DNA from: Psoroptes ovis
Taxonomy: Eukaryota; Arthropoda; Arachnida; Sarcoptiformes; Psoroptidae
Assembly: GCA_002943765.1 (NCBI GenBank)
Contig: PQWQ01000039.1
Coordinates: 124,001 to 188,000 of the forward strand
Direction of reading: 5' to 3'
DNA: 64,000 nt
The position numbers and the translations under genes are program-made. Below are positions 25,470-37,903 of this stretch, in pieces. The stretch's first letter is position 1, and each line of letters begins with the position of its first letter. The notes under the pieces are model-generated. The model was not told where the DNA came from. It was given only the letters and a program-made list of their open reading frames with translations, and did not search any database.

Positions 25470-26065
25470 TAACAATAATAAGTAGAAATAATCATAATTC
25501 AATATAATCAAGAGCACAAGGGTGAATTTGTGAAAGAAATTTTGATTCAATCAATATAAAAATGTTGGAACAAAAATGTCCATTTTTGGCAAGTCTTGTC
25601 ACGAGAACTAATACTTGAATTGAAACAAACAACACGCGTTGAAACAACACGCGTTTTCAGAAAAAAAAATTAATGTCATTTGAATGGATGTTTCTCTCTC
25701 TTCAAAAAAATTATTACAATTTAACTTGTCTGCTTTATTTTCAATGATAAATACAATAAAATAACAATTACAATAAATAATGGACATACACACATATATT
25801 TGTATCAGGTAATGATTCATCTATTTTTTATTTGTGGCCTATTGGATTGGAAAATTCGTAGAAAATTGTAATAGAAATAATTGATTTTTGATTGATCAAT
25901 TTTCTTATGTGTCCCTGAAAGCCAATTTACGATAATTGTGCCATGTGGTAAATTGTAATCATTTTACAATGATTAGAGCTTAAGAAACGATTTCAATTTA
26001 CGATCGATTGGAGCAATTATCGATGATTACGAATCAATAATATACAAGTTTGACATAATAGAGTG

Positions 26066-26132
26066 GAATGCCGGAGGACGTAGTCTCATTGAGAATGTAT
26101 TACGAAGACGTATTTTCCATAGAAAATGCATT
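26066..26132 (+). repeat. Dispersed GCCGGAGGACGTAG repeat, copy 2 (partial)
   Basis: ATGCCGGAGGACGTAGTCTC, then ATTGAGAATGTATTACGAAG and CGTATTTTCCATAGAAAATG. It is the shortest copy and lacks the upstream tandem units. Confidence 0.75.
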
Positions 26133-27546
26133 TTGTAAGATGAAAATTTTCACATTTTTCAACGTGTTCATCATTCAATACTCATAAAAGTTGGCTGCCC
26201 CTAATTTACTTTGAAAAATGTACTTTTTAATTTTGTTCCTATTGATTTATGACAGATTACTTATTCTCAGCAGTGATTTTATCACCAGAATTTCTTAGTG
26301 TTTCACTATTTAATTATTTCAAAATTCTAAATTCAATAAACACGTATTTTTTTCACGTGTTAACACCTACGAATATGGGCTACGAATTCCGTATTGTCAA
26401 TTATTCTTGTGATACAAACAAAGTGAAATGACGCTCGAACAGCAAACAATAATCCAAAACAAACAATAATGAAAAATCAAGGATATTCATTCCCTATGAT
26501 ATTTCTGGCAATCATCATCATTATGATCATCAAAAAATCATTATCATTGTCCATTGAATGAATGAAAAATACAATAATACTCACAAAATTTTGTCTAAAA
26601 AACACGTGATAATTATTACCTTAAAGTCAGTGAAAAAAACAATGAAAAAACGAATGGTAAATAAAATTTAAAAACACGTGTCAAATAATATATATTTTTA
26701 AAAAATATAATAATTTTACAAAAATCTAGCGCAAGGTTAACGAATTCAAAGACAAAGACAAACAATATTCAATTTGAATTGTTCTTCCTTGATTTCAAAG
26801 GTTTAATTGACAATTTAATCCAAAAAAGATATTCACTGAGAAAAAAAAATGAAAATATATTCAGACGCTATGAAACAATTAAATCTGTATGCGTCAATAA
26901 ATAATAGCATTAAATATTCGAGAGTAATTAATACGGATACCGAAAATGAAATGAAAATTTCAATACAGTTTTGAATGACCAGTGTTTTTTCTTGCAAAAA
27001 TATCATGGGAATATATGAATTGATATCATTTTAGAAGGTAATTTAAATAATTTGAACAATGTGAAAAGCCTTGAATTTTCTTTGAGAAAAAATTTTTCAT
27101 TTTTTAAATTTTAAAATTTCTTAAAATTATTTTAATAATTTCAAATTTTAAAATTTTCAAATTTGAAAACTTTGAATTTTTCTTTCAAAGTGAAATCTGA
27201 TTCAAATGAAATATAATTTCACTTGATTTGAAATGGAAAATAAAGCGAAATGAAACATAAATCAAATAATTTTTCAAAATAATAATACACGCACAAAAAT
27301 AATCAACAAATTGACAACTTGTAAATCAGCGTTATTATTATTGTTTTATTGTTTTCAATCGAAAAATATATCAACATATATCTATGTTGTCTATGTGAAA
27401 ATATGAATTTGTTTTTTCAATTTAATTCAATTTGAAATTTTTGAAAATTTTTTAGAAATTTTCAAAAATTTTGAAATTGAGATCAGCAAATTGAAGCAAA
27501 AAAATGAAGTAAAAGCTTTCATCAACAAGCAAATCATGGACATTAT

Positions 27547-27568
27547 TGATGATGATGATGATGATGAT
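27547..27568. repeat. (GAT)n microsatellite
   Basis: Seven GAT units; similar tracts recur at many places, including around 43770-43805. Confidence 0.95.
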
Positions 27569-27904
27569 ATCAATGGCCATAGTAGTAGATTGGCGCGTTG
27601 ACACACGCAATTTGAATATTTTCAAATTTGATCTAAATATTACTCAAGAAAATATTTGATATCTTATGTCAATGAAATGCAAGACAAAACAATGGAAAAT
27701 AAAATTAAAATGATTTTAATGATGATGATCTATATGATCTATTTGTTTCAACGAAAATCTTGAATATGTATATGATTCAATGAACAAATGAAATCAAATT
27801 TGAATTTAATTTAAAAATTTGATCTGAAAATTTAATTTGAAAAATATGGATTCACACCGTTGAAATGAAAAATTTCATAGTTTGAAAATATTTAAGAAAA
27901 CTTG

Positions 27905-28056
27905 AATAGAAAATACATTGAAAATGCATTGTAATGGCATATTTTCGATAGAAAATACATTGAAATGCTTTCTAACCGAAAAATGCCGGAGGACGTAATC
28001 TGATTGAAAATGCATCACTAAGAACGTAGCGCCATAGAAAATACATTATAAAGACA
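27905..28056 (+). repeat. Dispersed GCCGGAGGACGTA repeat, copy 3
   Basis: This copy has the layout of copy 1, with ATGCCGGAGGACGTAATCTG at its core. It continues past the point where copy 1 diverges (GCGCCATAGAAAATACATTA). Confidence 0.75.
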
Positions 28057-30426
28057 TGAAAACATGGCTTTAAAAGTATAAAATATTGGTTCAAATGAAA
28101 TAATCAATTGAAATAATCATTTGAAATGATTATTTCACATATTTAAATTCAATTGAATCAAATTGAATTTTTTTAGCCGGAAATAAATCAATCAAAAATT
28201 GAATTGAATCAAATCAAATCCTAATGAAAAGAATTGTTGACCATGAAATGTTTGGCGGCTCTATTGTGTCTTTGCAGGATTTTCAAAATTCAAAATTTCA
28301 TATATTCATTTGCTTACAATCAAATTTCATAATTAAGAAAAAAAAATATGGTTAATTGAAGTCATTTATTATTATTTTTCTCAAAAAATTCAATGATATT
28401 TATTTCAATGCTCCAGTATATATTACTTAGGGAAAATGCGAGAAAATATGATCATCAACGAATGGAGCTGAATAATTTCATTTATTTTCATTTGATGGAT
28501 TGATACTTTAAGATTATGATCATGAATAAATGATGGAAATGATGATGAAAACAAAAGATTTTGAAACTGCAAGAAATGATGATGAATTGAATTGAATTGA
28601 ATTTAGCCAAAAATAAAGATCGCTGAAATGAATGAAATATGAAATATATTTCAAAATGAAATAATGAATGACAGGCGCTTTAAATAATGAAACAACAACG
28701 ACGATTCACCTTTTCATCAAAAGGTTTTTGTTTTTTTTTTTGATTATTTAAATCAAAATAATAATAATAATAAAGGTAATAAGTGGATTATATGGCTGGC
28801 TAAGGCCACTGTAATACACAAAACATTTAAACATTAAAGCAAAACAACAACAACAAAATACCATTTCAGGTGTCATGATCATCATCATCATCATCATTGT
28901 TCATTGTTATATAATATAATACGATCATACGGATGTTCATCATCATCATCATTGAAAATATAATGAATTCAAAATTTGTGTGTGTTGGTGGTGGTGGTGG
29001 TGATTGCGGTGATGATGTACGGGGTGTTTTTCGACGTGTATTCAATCATTCAAATGTCCATGTTTTTCTCAAATATCCAAGTAAAATGATGATATTTTAG
29101 AATGGAACAATATTCAAATATGAATCTAAAACAATTTAATTAATTTGATTTCGTTGGTTTCGTTTTCTTATTTTGCATAATGTTTCAACATAAAATTCAT
29201 TACAATTGTCAACAACGATTGATACAAGGATTGTTCAAGGAGATTATTTTTTTATGATGATTTTTTCAACTTTGATGAATTTTTGACTTAGCTTTGACTG
29301 ATTTTTGCTTCGTTGTCGCAGAATTAAAAGGAGAAAAAGAACATCATCATTTTATTTCATTATTTAAAGATGATTTCATAAGGCACACTTCTAGAAACAA
29401 ACAAATACAGAAACACACACAAACACACACGTGTTACGTGTTTTGACTTGATATTCATTTCTTATATTTTGACAAATGCCAAATATAAATAAATAGAAAC
29501 ATAAATAATGTTAAAATAAAAAATATATCCAAATGTTTTCATTTCATTTCATCAATTTGGCTAAATATGGACTGTCTAAATAATAATAATAAATATGTCT
29601 TTGTGAATGTGTGTATATGTTTGTTCCATTTGGAAAAAAACAATTGGATCCTTAAATTCAAGAAAAACAAAAAACAACAACAACTTGTTATCATTATAAT
29701 TGTCAAGATCATCATCATTTGATTTCATTTCATTTGATTTGTTTTGATGAATGAATGAATGATTATAATAACAAATGTAATAATAAATATAATAACTGTA
29801 ATAAGTATTTTCTGACTCAAGATTTATGGTAAATTTTATCATATCTCTTTCATTCATTAAAGTACAAATTGAATATGTTTTTTTCACATATTTAATTTCA
29901 ATTTTCATTCTATTTTTATGCGCTATTTATTGTGTAAATCAGAGTATTATGATGATGGTAATAATAATAACAACAACGGTCTCATCAAATATGGATGGCA
30001 ATTGTTGAAAACATCAAAATAATTTACACAAAATAAGTGATGAGAAAGAATAAAGTGGTTAGATATGTTACGAAATGTTTGAATCAATTTCAATAATTTT
30101 TTTTTTATTTTTCAAAAATGCTGAAATTGAATCGAAACTAGATTTGATTTGGTCTGGTTTTTTTTATTGAAAAAATAAATTTTCAATTTTCAATTTGAAT
30201 TTAAACAAATAATTAATTTTTGATTTCAAAAAAAAAAATTAATAATTTGTTTCCGATTATTCAATTTTTTTTTCAAAATATTTAATTCTGATAAGATTAT
30301 GCGTGATCTAATGTGTGTAAAAGTGTCAAAAAAAAAAAAAATATTGATAACGATACGAATTAAATGAGTATTTATGATATTATTTGAGGGCATGATATGC
30401 TATAAAATAAATATAAAATTATTATA

Positions 30427-30506
30427 TTAGGTTGTCCGAAAAGTTTTTGCCGATTACATCGTAGGAAATCATGAGAAAAACGGCAATAACTTATTGGACA
30501 GCCTGA
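30427..30506 (-). mobile_element. Palindromic MITE, subfamily A
   Basis: 80 bp with TA on both sides (30425-30426 and 30507-30508). The right arm is modified to TTATTGGACAGCCTGA. Confidence 0.9.
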
Positions 30507-31220
30507 TATAATAAAAATTTTGAAAAAAAAATCGTTCAATGACATTTTCGAAAGGTATTTGGAAAAAAATATTTATATTTTTGCTACATGAAATTTGATG
30601 AAATGTAACCCTTTCAGTGCTGAATTTTATGTATTTTGGTTAAGCAACAACAGAGCTATGTTTGATTACATTGTATCAATATTCTCACACTGAAAATTTT
30701 AAAAAAATCAAATCAAACATCTTTGAAAAGTAGTAATTGAACATTCAAGTAAATTATTTATGGATAAATATGATCGAGAGAAACAAATCTTCAAACATGA
30801 TGTCATAATGTTCAACATTGTGACATTTAATAAAATTTATGGACATTTCTTGGCTGGAAAACTATTCAACTGTTCAAAAGCTCAAATCTCGAATACCAGC
30901 AAAATCAATCGTTATCACAGTATTTCATTGTTTTACAACTGAATCTGTGCCAAACAATGTAAAATGATGTGAAATACGGCATAAAAAACAAATGAATTGA
31001 AATCATTTCAAATTCATTTTTGATTCAAATCCAATGTGTTTCAACAATTACAACAACAACAAATACACCTACAGGTGATATTCAACAAATTTAAATTGAA
31101 AAAATTAAATCAAAAACTCATTTAAAATGGATCTACATCGCATCATTCATTTATTTATTCATTTAAATGATTCGGTGAAATGGAAATAATTATTCATTCA
31201 AAATAAAAATCACATTTATA

Positions 31221-31301
31221 TTAGTGTGTACTGAAAGTTTTGGCCGATTTTCATTAGCAACTCTATTCGATTAACCGAAATGAACTTTTCGGACAGCATA
31301 A
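31221..31301 (+). mobile_element. Palindromic MITE, subfamily C, decayed
   Basis: The left arm is altered (TTAGTGTGTACTGAAAGTTT) and the right arm reads GAACTTTTCGGACAGCATAA. The next copy begins 13 bp downstream. Confidence 0.84.
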
Positions 31302-31314
31302 TAAAAATCATTTA

Positions 31315-31394
31315 TTAGGTTGTCTGATAAGTTCTTGCCAATTTTCTCATGATTTCCTACAATATAATCGGCAAGAACTTATCGGACAACCTAA
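31315..31394 (+). mobile_element. Palindromic MITE, subfamily A
   Basis: 80 bp. TTAGGTTGTCTGATAAGTTC faces GAACTTATCGGACAACCTAA, a nearly perfect hairpin in tandem with the C copy ending at 31301. Confidence 0.92.
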
Positions 31395-32575
31395 TATATT
31401 TCATATGAATTAAATGAATGTAAATTATTATTATTTGTTTTAAATATTATTCATGTTTGGAACAAAACTGAAAAACCATGAAATTAATTGTCAAATAAAC
31501 AAGTGGAAAAAGATGAAAATTTGTTACATCTTTCATGGTTGATTCAAATGAAATTTGAATTTAAATCCGAATTCAAAATTCAAAATTTAAATTCAATTTT
31601 TTTCGACTCGTGGTTTACACCACCATTATGATACATTCACATTGAAAAATATATGAGCTAAAGATTATCTTTTAACCATTTTTGTTCAAAAATCTCATAA
31701 ATCATAAATTTTTAATTTTGAAAAAAATGAAAATAAAATAAAATGAAAATAAAAAGTGAAAACAATAGATTTACAATTTCACAAATGTCAATGGGGCTAT
31801 ATGTGTTGTAATGTTACTGTTGTTGTTGATCCAATGATGATCATCCAAAATGATGATCATCCAAATGATGATCCAAATGGCATATGAAATTCATTTGAAA
31901 TAATCGAAAAATATAAAATATGATGAAATAATAAAATACGATGATAATTGAAAAATATGGGATAAATCTGCTGTTTCAGAAGCTTTAAATCATGCTTTGA
32001 AATATCTTTGAAAATAATAATAATCATAATCATCATATAATACACACACAATGAGAAATATTTGTCCAAAATTGGATTTCTTCATTTAAATTTTCACTTT
32101 CAAAAATAATAATAATAATTTCAAAATGTATAATCGACGAAGTAAAAATTCAATGTTAAAACTTCAAAAATATATGAGAAACTAATAGAAACATTTATGG
32201 AAATATTTGAAAATTGAAAAAACAATTTTTACAAAATTGAAAACAAAAGCTCATCAACACGAATAATAATAATAATAATAATAATCAATGTATATTTGAT
32301 GAAAAATATGTATTTGGATTATAATATTATATTATAACAAGTGTCTATCTGTGTGTGTTTTGAAATGAATTTTACAAAATTTTTAAAATTTAAAAGTGAT
32401 AATGAGACATCATATGAAATATTATGAATTTTCGAAATACTCATCGCTCTGAGACATATCAATAATTGGTCAAAAATCTAAATTCAAATAATAATATGAT
32501 TATTTCGATGATTATTTCAAATTGTCAATGATTATGTCGCAACAGTTTTTGAAACAATTTCAAAAAATTGAAATA

Positions 32576-32655
32576 TTAGGTTGTCCCATAAGTTCTTGTC
32601 GTTTTTAAATTTTTTTTTAATCCGAAAAACGGCAAGAACTTATGGGACAACCCAA
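32576..32655 (+). mobile_element. Palindromic MITE, subfamily B
   Basis: 80 bp. TTAGGTTGTCCCATAAGTTC faces GAACTTATGGGACAACCCAA with a T-rich loop. It is the best complete B copy. Confidence 0.92.
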
Positions 32656-32859
32656 TGATATTTGAAATCATATAGATGTATACAAATACCGACATATAAA
32701 TTATATTTTGAAAAAAATAGAAAATAAAAAATAATGATAATAATCACACACAATTATTATTATTTAATAATAATGATAATAATAATAATTGTAATTATTA
32801 ATATTTCTGTTTTTGTATTATTTTTCTAAAATGATTACTATCATTTTAAATTGTAAATA

Positions 32860-32942
32860 TTAGATTGTCCGAAAAGTTTTTGCCGATTTTCTCACGATTT
32901 TATCTGTGATATAATCGGCCAAAAACTTTTCGGACAACCAAA
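32860..32942 (+). mobile_element. Palindromic MITE, subfamily A
   Basis: TTAGATTGTCCGAAAAGTTT faces AACTTTTCGGACAACCAAA. The right arm has one extra C in CGGCC. It is 204 bp from the B copy. Confidence 0.88.
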
Positions 32943-33452
32943 TAGTTTTATATTAATCAAAAACTTAAAAAAAATGGAGAAAAATTTTGAAAAATTCAAA
33001 TGTTGATAATGATAACATTATTATTATTATTATTCAGCTTCATAATTCTATTTTTGATTCAATTTCATTTCATTATTATTAAACATTCAAGTGATAATGG
33101 TGAGAATTCCGATGAGAATTTTCAACACACACAAACATACACACTTATTTTCATTCATTAATTTCCATAAATTGATTATCATTTACAATTATTATAAATG
33201 GACTTGCAAAACACAAAACAAAACAAAACAAATGAAATGAATGAATTAAATGAATGGTTGAATGGAGAAATGAATTCAAGAAAATAGAAAATAAAAAAAT
33301 AGAAAAAGCCCAAGATGACACTTGGATTAGATAGATACATATATTCAAATACTCATATATTTATATATTTAGATGTTTAAATTTCAAAATGTTTGACATT
33401 TGTCATCATTTCATATAAATGAATTGAATTAAATTATTATTTATGAATGTGA

Positions 33453-33455
<3 letters not shown>

Positions 33456-33483
<28 letters not shown>
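33456..33483. repeat. Poly-T tract (28 T)
   Basis: It is the longest homopolymer in the window and has no neighbouring coding remnant that would mark it as a retrocopy tail. Confidence 0.95.
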
Positions 33484-33642
33484 GAAAACAAATTGTGGTC
33501 TGCGGTCTGAATTTCTAGCCTAGTCTACTGTATTCAAAGTCTACTATCTCATTTGTTGTTCATTATCAACAATTATTAATGAAATGAAATGAAATGAAAC
33601 AATGTTAATATTATCATTATTTATTATTTATTTCTAAATATA

Positions 33643-33726
33643 TTGAGGATGTCCGAAAAGTTTTGGCCAATTTTCGATGAGCAACTCTATTGTGATTAAG
33701 CAGAATGAACTTTTCGGACAGCCTAA
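33643..33726 (+). mobile_element. Palindromic MITE, subfamily C
   Basis: TTGAGGATGTCCGAAAAGTT faces GAACTTTTCGGACAGCCTAA. The centre contains GATGAGCAACTCTATTGTG. Confidence 0.87.
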
Positions 33727-34357
33727 AAATATTTTAGATTTTTCTTAAAGAAAAAAATGAATGAATATAATTCAATTTAATGATACACACATAAAGATGT
33801 GTTCATCATTGAAAAGAAAAAATGGTTCCATCATCAATATATATTATCACTGTTTGCTGTTGTTGTTGTATAGTTTTTCAAATTGTTGGTCACCACCACC
33901 ACAAAAGTAATTGTGGTGATTTTCTTACTTTTATTTTTGGAGAAAGAGAGAGCAACAGCAACAACAAAATATTTTTAATAATTCAAAATGAAAGCAGAAA
34001 AAATCAGAGAGATTGAAATGTCTATGAATTAGTTTAGATTTGATTCTTCTTCTGAAAAAAAAAAAAAAAAATGAAATTTCCCATAATTAAATCAAAGAAA
34101 CGAAAATAAAAAAATGTTTCGTAAATACAATTGAATTCAATGTAATTGAATAACTACAAGTGGAAGAATTGTTTCAAAGAATCAAAATTCACTTTCTCTC
34201 TTTGGATTGAATCTTTTTTGATGAAAAGCATCGTTTGAATTCAATTTTCAATTTCAAAACAAATCAGTCATTTCAAATGATTTGAATTGAAATTATTTAC
34301 TCAGAATTTCGGAATAAATCAATCAAATCAACGGATCATCATTGGAATAGTTGAATA

Positions 34358-34495
34358 ATGAAGATGTCATCATCGCCAGGAGAAATTAGCCAAGACGAGA
34401 TGAGTTTCGATTGGTCAAATTTTTCCATGAAAAACGCCAAAGTACTTAGCATCCACAATGAGAGCACTGAACGGTTCAAATCATTGTGGCAATGA
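34358..34495 (+). CDS. Candidate 45-residue small ORF inside the intron
   Basis: An ATG preceded by an in-frame TGA opens 45 codons ending in TGA. It begins MKMSSSPGEISQDEMSFDWS and ends RFKSLWQ. It is polar and mixed in composition, unlike the Ile/Phe/Asn-rich chance ORFs of this DNA. The opposite strand is also open. No family is recognised and there is no obvious signal peptide or membrane segment. It lies antisense to the host intron. Confidence 0.2.
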   Translation: MKMSSSPGEISQDEMSFDWSNFSMKNAKVLSIHNESTERFKSLWQ

Positions 34496-34914
34496 AAGCT
34501 TTGAAAGTTTCGTAAAAAAAAAAAATGATGATAATTCAAAGACTATAGATCGATAATTTCTTCAAATTTTTTCTTTGTCTAAATTTTCTTCACAAAAACA
34601 AAATGAAATGAAATGAAATGAAGAAAATTTGTTAAGAAAATTAAGTAGATCATCGATCATTTCATTTCTGTTGATTTGAAAAAAGAAAAGAAAGAAAACA
34701 AAAGAAATTGTCGAAATGAAATCAAACGAAAATAAAACAAGGCCACTGATGCATCAATTATTGTCGAAATTATCATTATTTTGATCGTTTGAATTGATCA
34801 AAATGGAAAAAATAATGAAGAAAATAATGGAGATGAAAATGTCAAGTGTTTTCATCATTCAATGTAGTTAACCGGATTGTTATTATTATTATTACTAATG
34901 GTGGAAAAAATATT

Positions 34915-34995
34915 TTGAAGATGTCCGAAAAGTTTTTGCCGATTTAGCAATTATTTTCTTTGATATAACCGGCAAAAACTTTCCGGACAACCGAA
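34915..34995 (+). mobile_element. Palindromic MITE, subfamily A
   Basis: GATGTCCGAAAAGTTTTTGC faces AAAACTTTCCGGACAACCGA. The centre GCAATTATTTTCTTTGATAT is shared with copies at 50698 and 52401. Confidence 0.87.
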
Positions 34996-35244
34996 TATTT
35001 AAAATCAATTTTAAGATTTGAAATTTTGAAATTGATTTTAAATTTCTTAAATCAATAAACTAAAAAATGAATGATGTCTAAAAACATGAATTATTAGCTT
35101 CTATCATTCATTGAAAATCAATGTCAAGTGTATGTGTATGTGTGTGTAATGTTGGACAAATGTTTGGAATAAGTTTTCTTATTGGAAATTTGCGAAGAAA
35201 ATATTTGAAATTGAAGAAATTCAAACTTTTCTTATTCAAAAATA

Positions 35245-35326
35245 TTAGTGTTGTCCGAAAAGTTCATTCGGCTTAATCGATTAGAGTTGCTCATGAAAAT
35301 CGTCCAAAACTTTTCGGACAATCTAA
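35245..35326 (-). mobile_element. Palindromic MITE, subfamily C
   Basis: TTAGTGTTGTCCGAAAAGTT faces AAACTTTTCGGACAATCTAA. The centre GAGTTGCTCATGAAAATCG is the inverse orientation of most C copies. Confidence 0.88.
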
Positions 35327-36244
35327 TACATTCAAATCATCTTAAAAACTTTGATTTCTTCGATTGACCTTTCTCAGTATTATACTTATCATCATCATAA
35401 GGTTCATTTGTTGATCATTTTTTAATTTTGAAATTTTTTTTTTTTCAAAGGCAAAAAATAGATGATGATCAAGATCATACGAACAAACAAATAATGATAA
35501 TGACGATAATTTCTTAAATTATAGCCTCATATTTAAGAGTCTGTCTATTTTGGAAAACTGAGAACAGCTGAACATTAATAAATGAACACACTTTTCAACT
35601 TAGAAACAAAATAGTTGAAAATTGGGTGCGAACTTGTGCTTATTAGCATCATGATGATGATGATGATATGATGATCATTTGAAAAGATGATTATATTCAT
35701 TAATAATTTGAGACAAAATGATACAAATTTATAGTTTTTTTCCCATTTTTTTCATTTATTTTCAAATGAAATCTATGGATAATAAAATTATTAAATGAAA
35801 AATTTCAACGCAATTAAACATTTTCGCTAAGTAGAATTTATATTCCCGAACATTTTCTGGTGTTTTTTTTTTACAAGCTATAACCTTTGAAAAAACCTTT
35901 AAAAAAATCAAAAATCAAAAATGCTATTATCATCATCATCATCAATTATACATATGCATACACAGTAGCCGAATTGGTCAATTTTTATTTTTCAAAAAAA
36001 AAAAAAAAAAATCCAAAGATAATATCATCGTAACACGCAAAAGGATTGTAAAAAAAAAAATTTCGAAATAATAAAACATAAAGCAAGAATATAGATATGA
36101 AATATAAACCATATCAGACTGGATACTGATCACACTTTGAAAGATTATGATATTTGATATTTGGCTGGTCTCATTTCAATTTAAAGATTTTGATTTTTTG
36201 AAATTTTAATACCTGAACAATTTTCAGAGGTAGCAATAAAAACA

Positions 36245-36379
36245 ATGCAACAACCAGCAGCAGCGAATCATCAAAATTTTTACAATTTTCGACAACTTTT
36301 AGAAGAAATCAAAGCCAAAAAAAAAAAAAATTTCAATTCAAAGCTAAAACATCTCCATTCAGTTCAATGGAAAATTTAG
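36245..36379 (+). CDS. Candidate 44-residue small ORF inside the intron
   Basis: The ATG follows an ATTTTCAG acceptor-like site at about 36227. The product starts MQQPAAANHQNFYNFRQLLE and continues EIKAKKKKNFNSKL, ending at TAG. Part is low complexity (a 14-A run and CAGCAGCAG), which lowers confidence. No family is recognised. Confidence 0.12.
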   Translation: MQQPAAANHQNFYNFRQLLEEIKAKKKKNFNSKLKHLHSVQWKI

Positions 36380-36574
36380 AAAATCACACCTGTTGATTCA
36401 ATTTAAGAAAATTGAAATAAAATTCAATTTTTTCCAAGAAAATTAAACCCGAATTCAAATTCAAAATAATCCGAGATTCTTATCATCAAAGAAATCAATT
36501 GGCCAATTACTCAATGATTATATATATCATTAAATCATTATCTAATATCTTTGAAATCTCTGAAAAATCTATCT

Positions 36575-36656
36575 ATTAATTTGTCCGAAAAGTTCTTGAC
36601 GATTTTCTACTGATTCTCTACGATATAATCGGCAAAAACTTTTCGGACAACGCGAA
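36575..36656 (+). mobile_element. Palindromic MITE, subfamily A
   Basis: TTAATTTGTCCGAAAAGTTC faces ACTTTTCGGACAACGCGAA. The centre CTACGATATAATCGG is typical. Confidence 0.87.
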
Positions 36657-36855
36657 TATATCTATATCAAGATCAAAATCAAAATCAAATCGAAATTTAA
36701 AAAATTTTGAATGAAAAAATCAAAATTTTGAAAATTTTCAATAATTAATTTACTTAAGATCAATTTTTGATAATATTTTCTCCAAGAGAAAAATATTGAA
36801 AAATATGAAAATTCGGAGCTTTAAATTGAATTTAAAATAAATCAATGTAAATGTA

Positions 36856-36935
36856 TTAGGTTGTCCGAAAAGTTTTTGCCGATTATATGGTAGGAAATCA
36901 TGAGAAAATCGGCAAAAACTTATCGGACAGCCTAA
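36856..36935 (-). mobile_element. Palindromic MITE, subfamily A
   Basis: 80 bp, opposite orientation to the copy at 36575 and 199 bp away, so the two can also pair with each other. Termini TTAGG and CCTAA are intact. Confidence 0.92.
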
Positions 36936-37135
36936 TACATTGAAATTTAATCTAGATTTTTTCAAAATTTTTTTGATCGAGATATGTTCAATTCATTCAT
37001 TCATTCATTCACAAATTTTTATTTTAGCAAATTATCGAAATGAAAAAAAAAATTATTATCGCAAATTCCTTCAACGAATCAAAATCAATTTACAAAAATA
37101 TTTGAATGATAAAATATTTTCAAAATGTATATGTA

Positions 37136-37217
37136 TTAGATTGTCCGAAAAGTTTTGGCCAATTTTCATGCAACAATTCTATCGGATTAAGCGCGATAAA
37201 CTTTTCGGACAGCCTAA
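37136..37217 (+). mobile_element. Palindromic MITE, subfamily C
   Basis: TTAGATTGTCCGAAAAGTTT faces AAACTTTTCGGACAGCCTAA. It is the third element within 650 bp. Confidence 0.89.
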
Positions 37218-37258
37218 TTATTTTTAAATATTTGAAATTTTCAAAGATCATTTTTTCA

Positions 37259-37278
37259 TTCGTTCGTTCGTTCGTTCA
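37259..37278. repeat. (CGTT)n microsatellite
   Basis: Four to five TTCG units, unusual here because they contain CpG. Confidence 0.9.
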
Positions 37279-37451
37279 TCACTCAAAGATGTACTAAGAT
37301 TAAAAATATGATTGATTTTCGATATTTTTGCTTTGCTTTGATTTGATTTCATATTACCAATGGAAAATTTGTAAGAAGAAGAAAAAAATTTGAAGAAAAA
37401 AGCGATCATCTTCAAGGAAAAATAAATAAATAAATAAATAAGATGATTAAT

Positions 37452-37475
37452 AATTTCAATATTAATATTGAAATT
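37452..37475. repeat. Perfect 24-bp palindrome
   Basis: AATTTCAATATT is followed immediately by its exact complement. It is A/T dominated, so it may be chance or a protein-binding site. Confidence 0.6.
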
Positions 37476-37884
37476 GATAATAATAAACATGAAATATTTT
37501 TTTTGATTTAAAATTGGAATCATCTCTCATTTTAAATATTATCAAAAAATGATCCATTTGAATATATAGAAATGAAAATACAAAAAATATTTCTATCAAC
37601 AAGAAATTGATTTAAGAAATATATATTTTTTTTTGATTCGATCATTCATTTTCATTCAATTAATTTTTAATTCAAATATTAATTCAGATCAATTTGATTT
37701 GATTTGAATTTGAAAAATCAGTGAGACATTTATAATCATTCATTGATTTAAAACTATGTACACATAAATATTAATATATAAATCAATGAATGTTTGAAAA
37801 TAGAATCACAAATTGTTGATATGTAGATCATCAACATCCACATCATCATCAATGACATCAACATTGGTGAAAATGTTTGGTTGC

Positions 37885-37903
37885 TGTGTGTGTGTGTGTG
37901 TGT
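37885..37903. repeat. (TG)n microsatellite
   Basis: Nine and a half TG units. Confidence 0.95.

Noticed and set aside
30760..30942. 60-residue plus-strand ORF with a true ATG
   Set aside because: Residues follow AT-rich codons only and no supporting signal exists.
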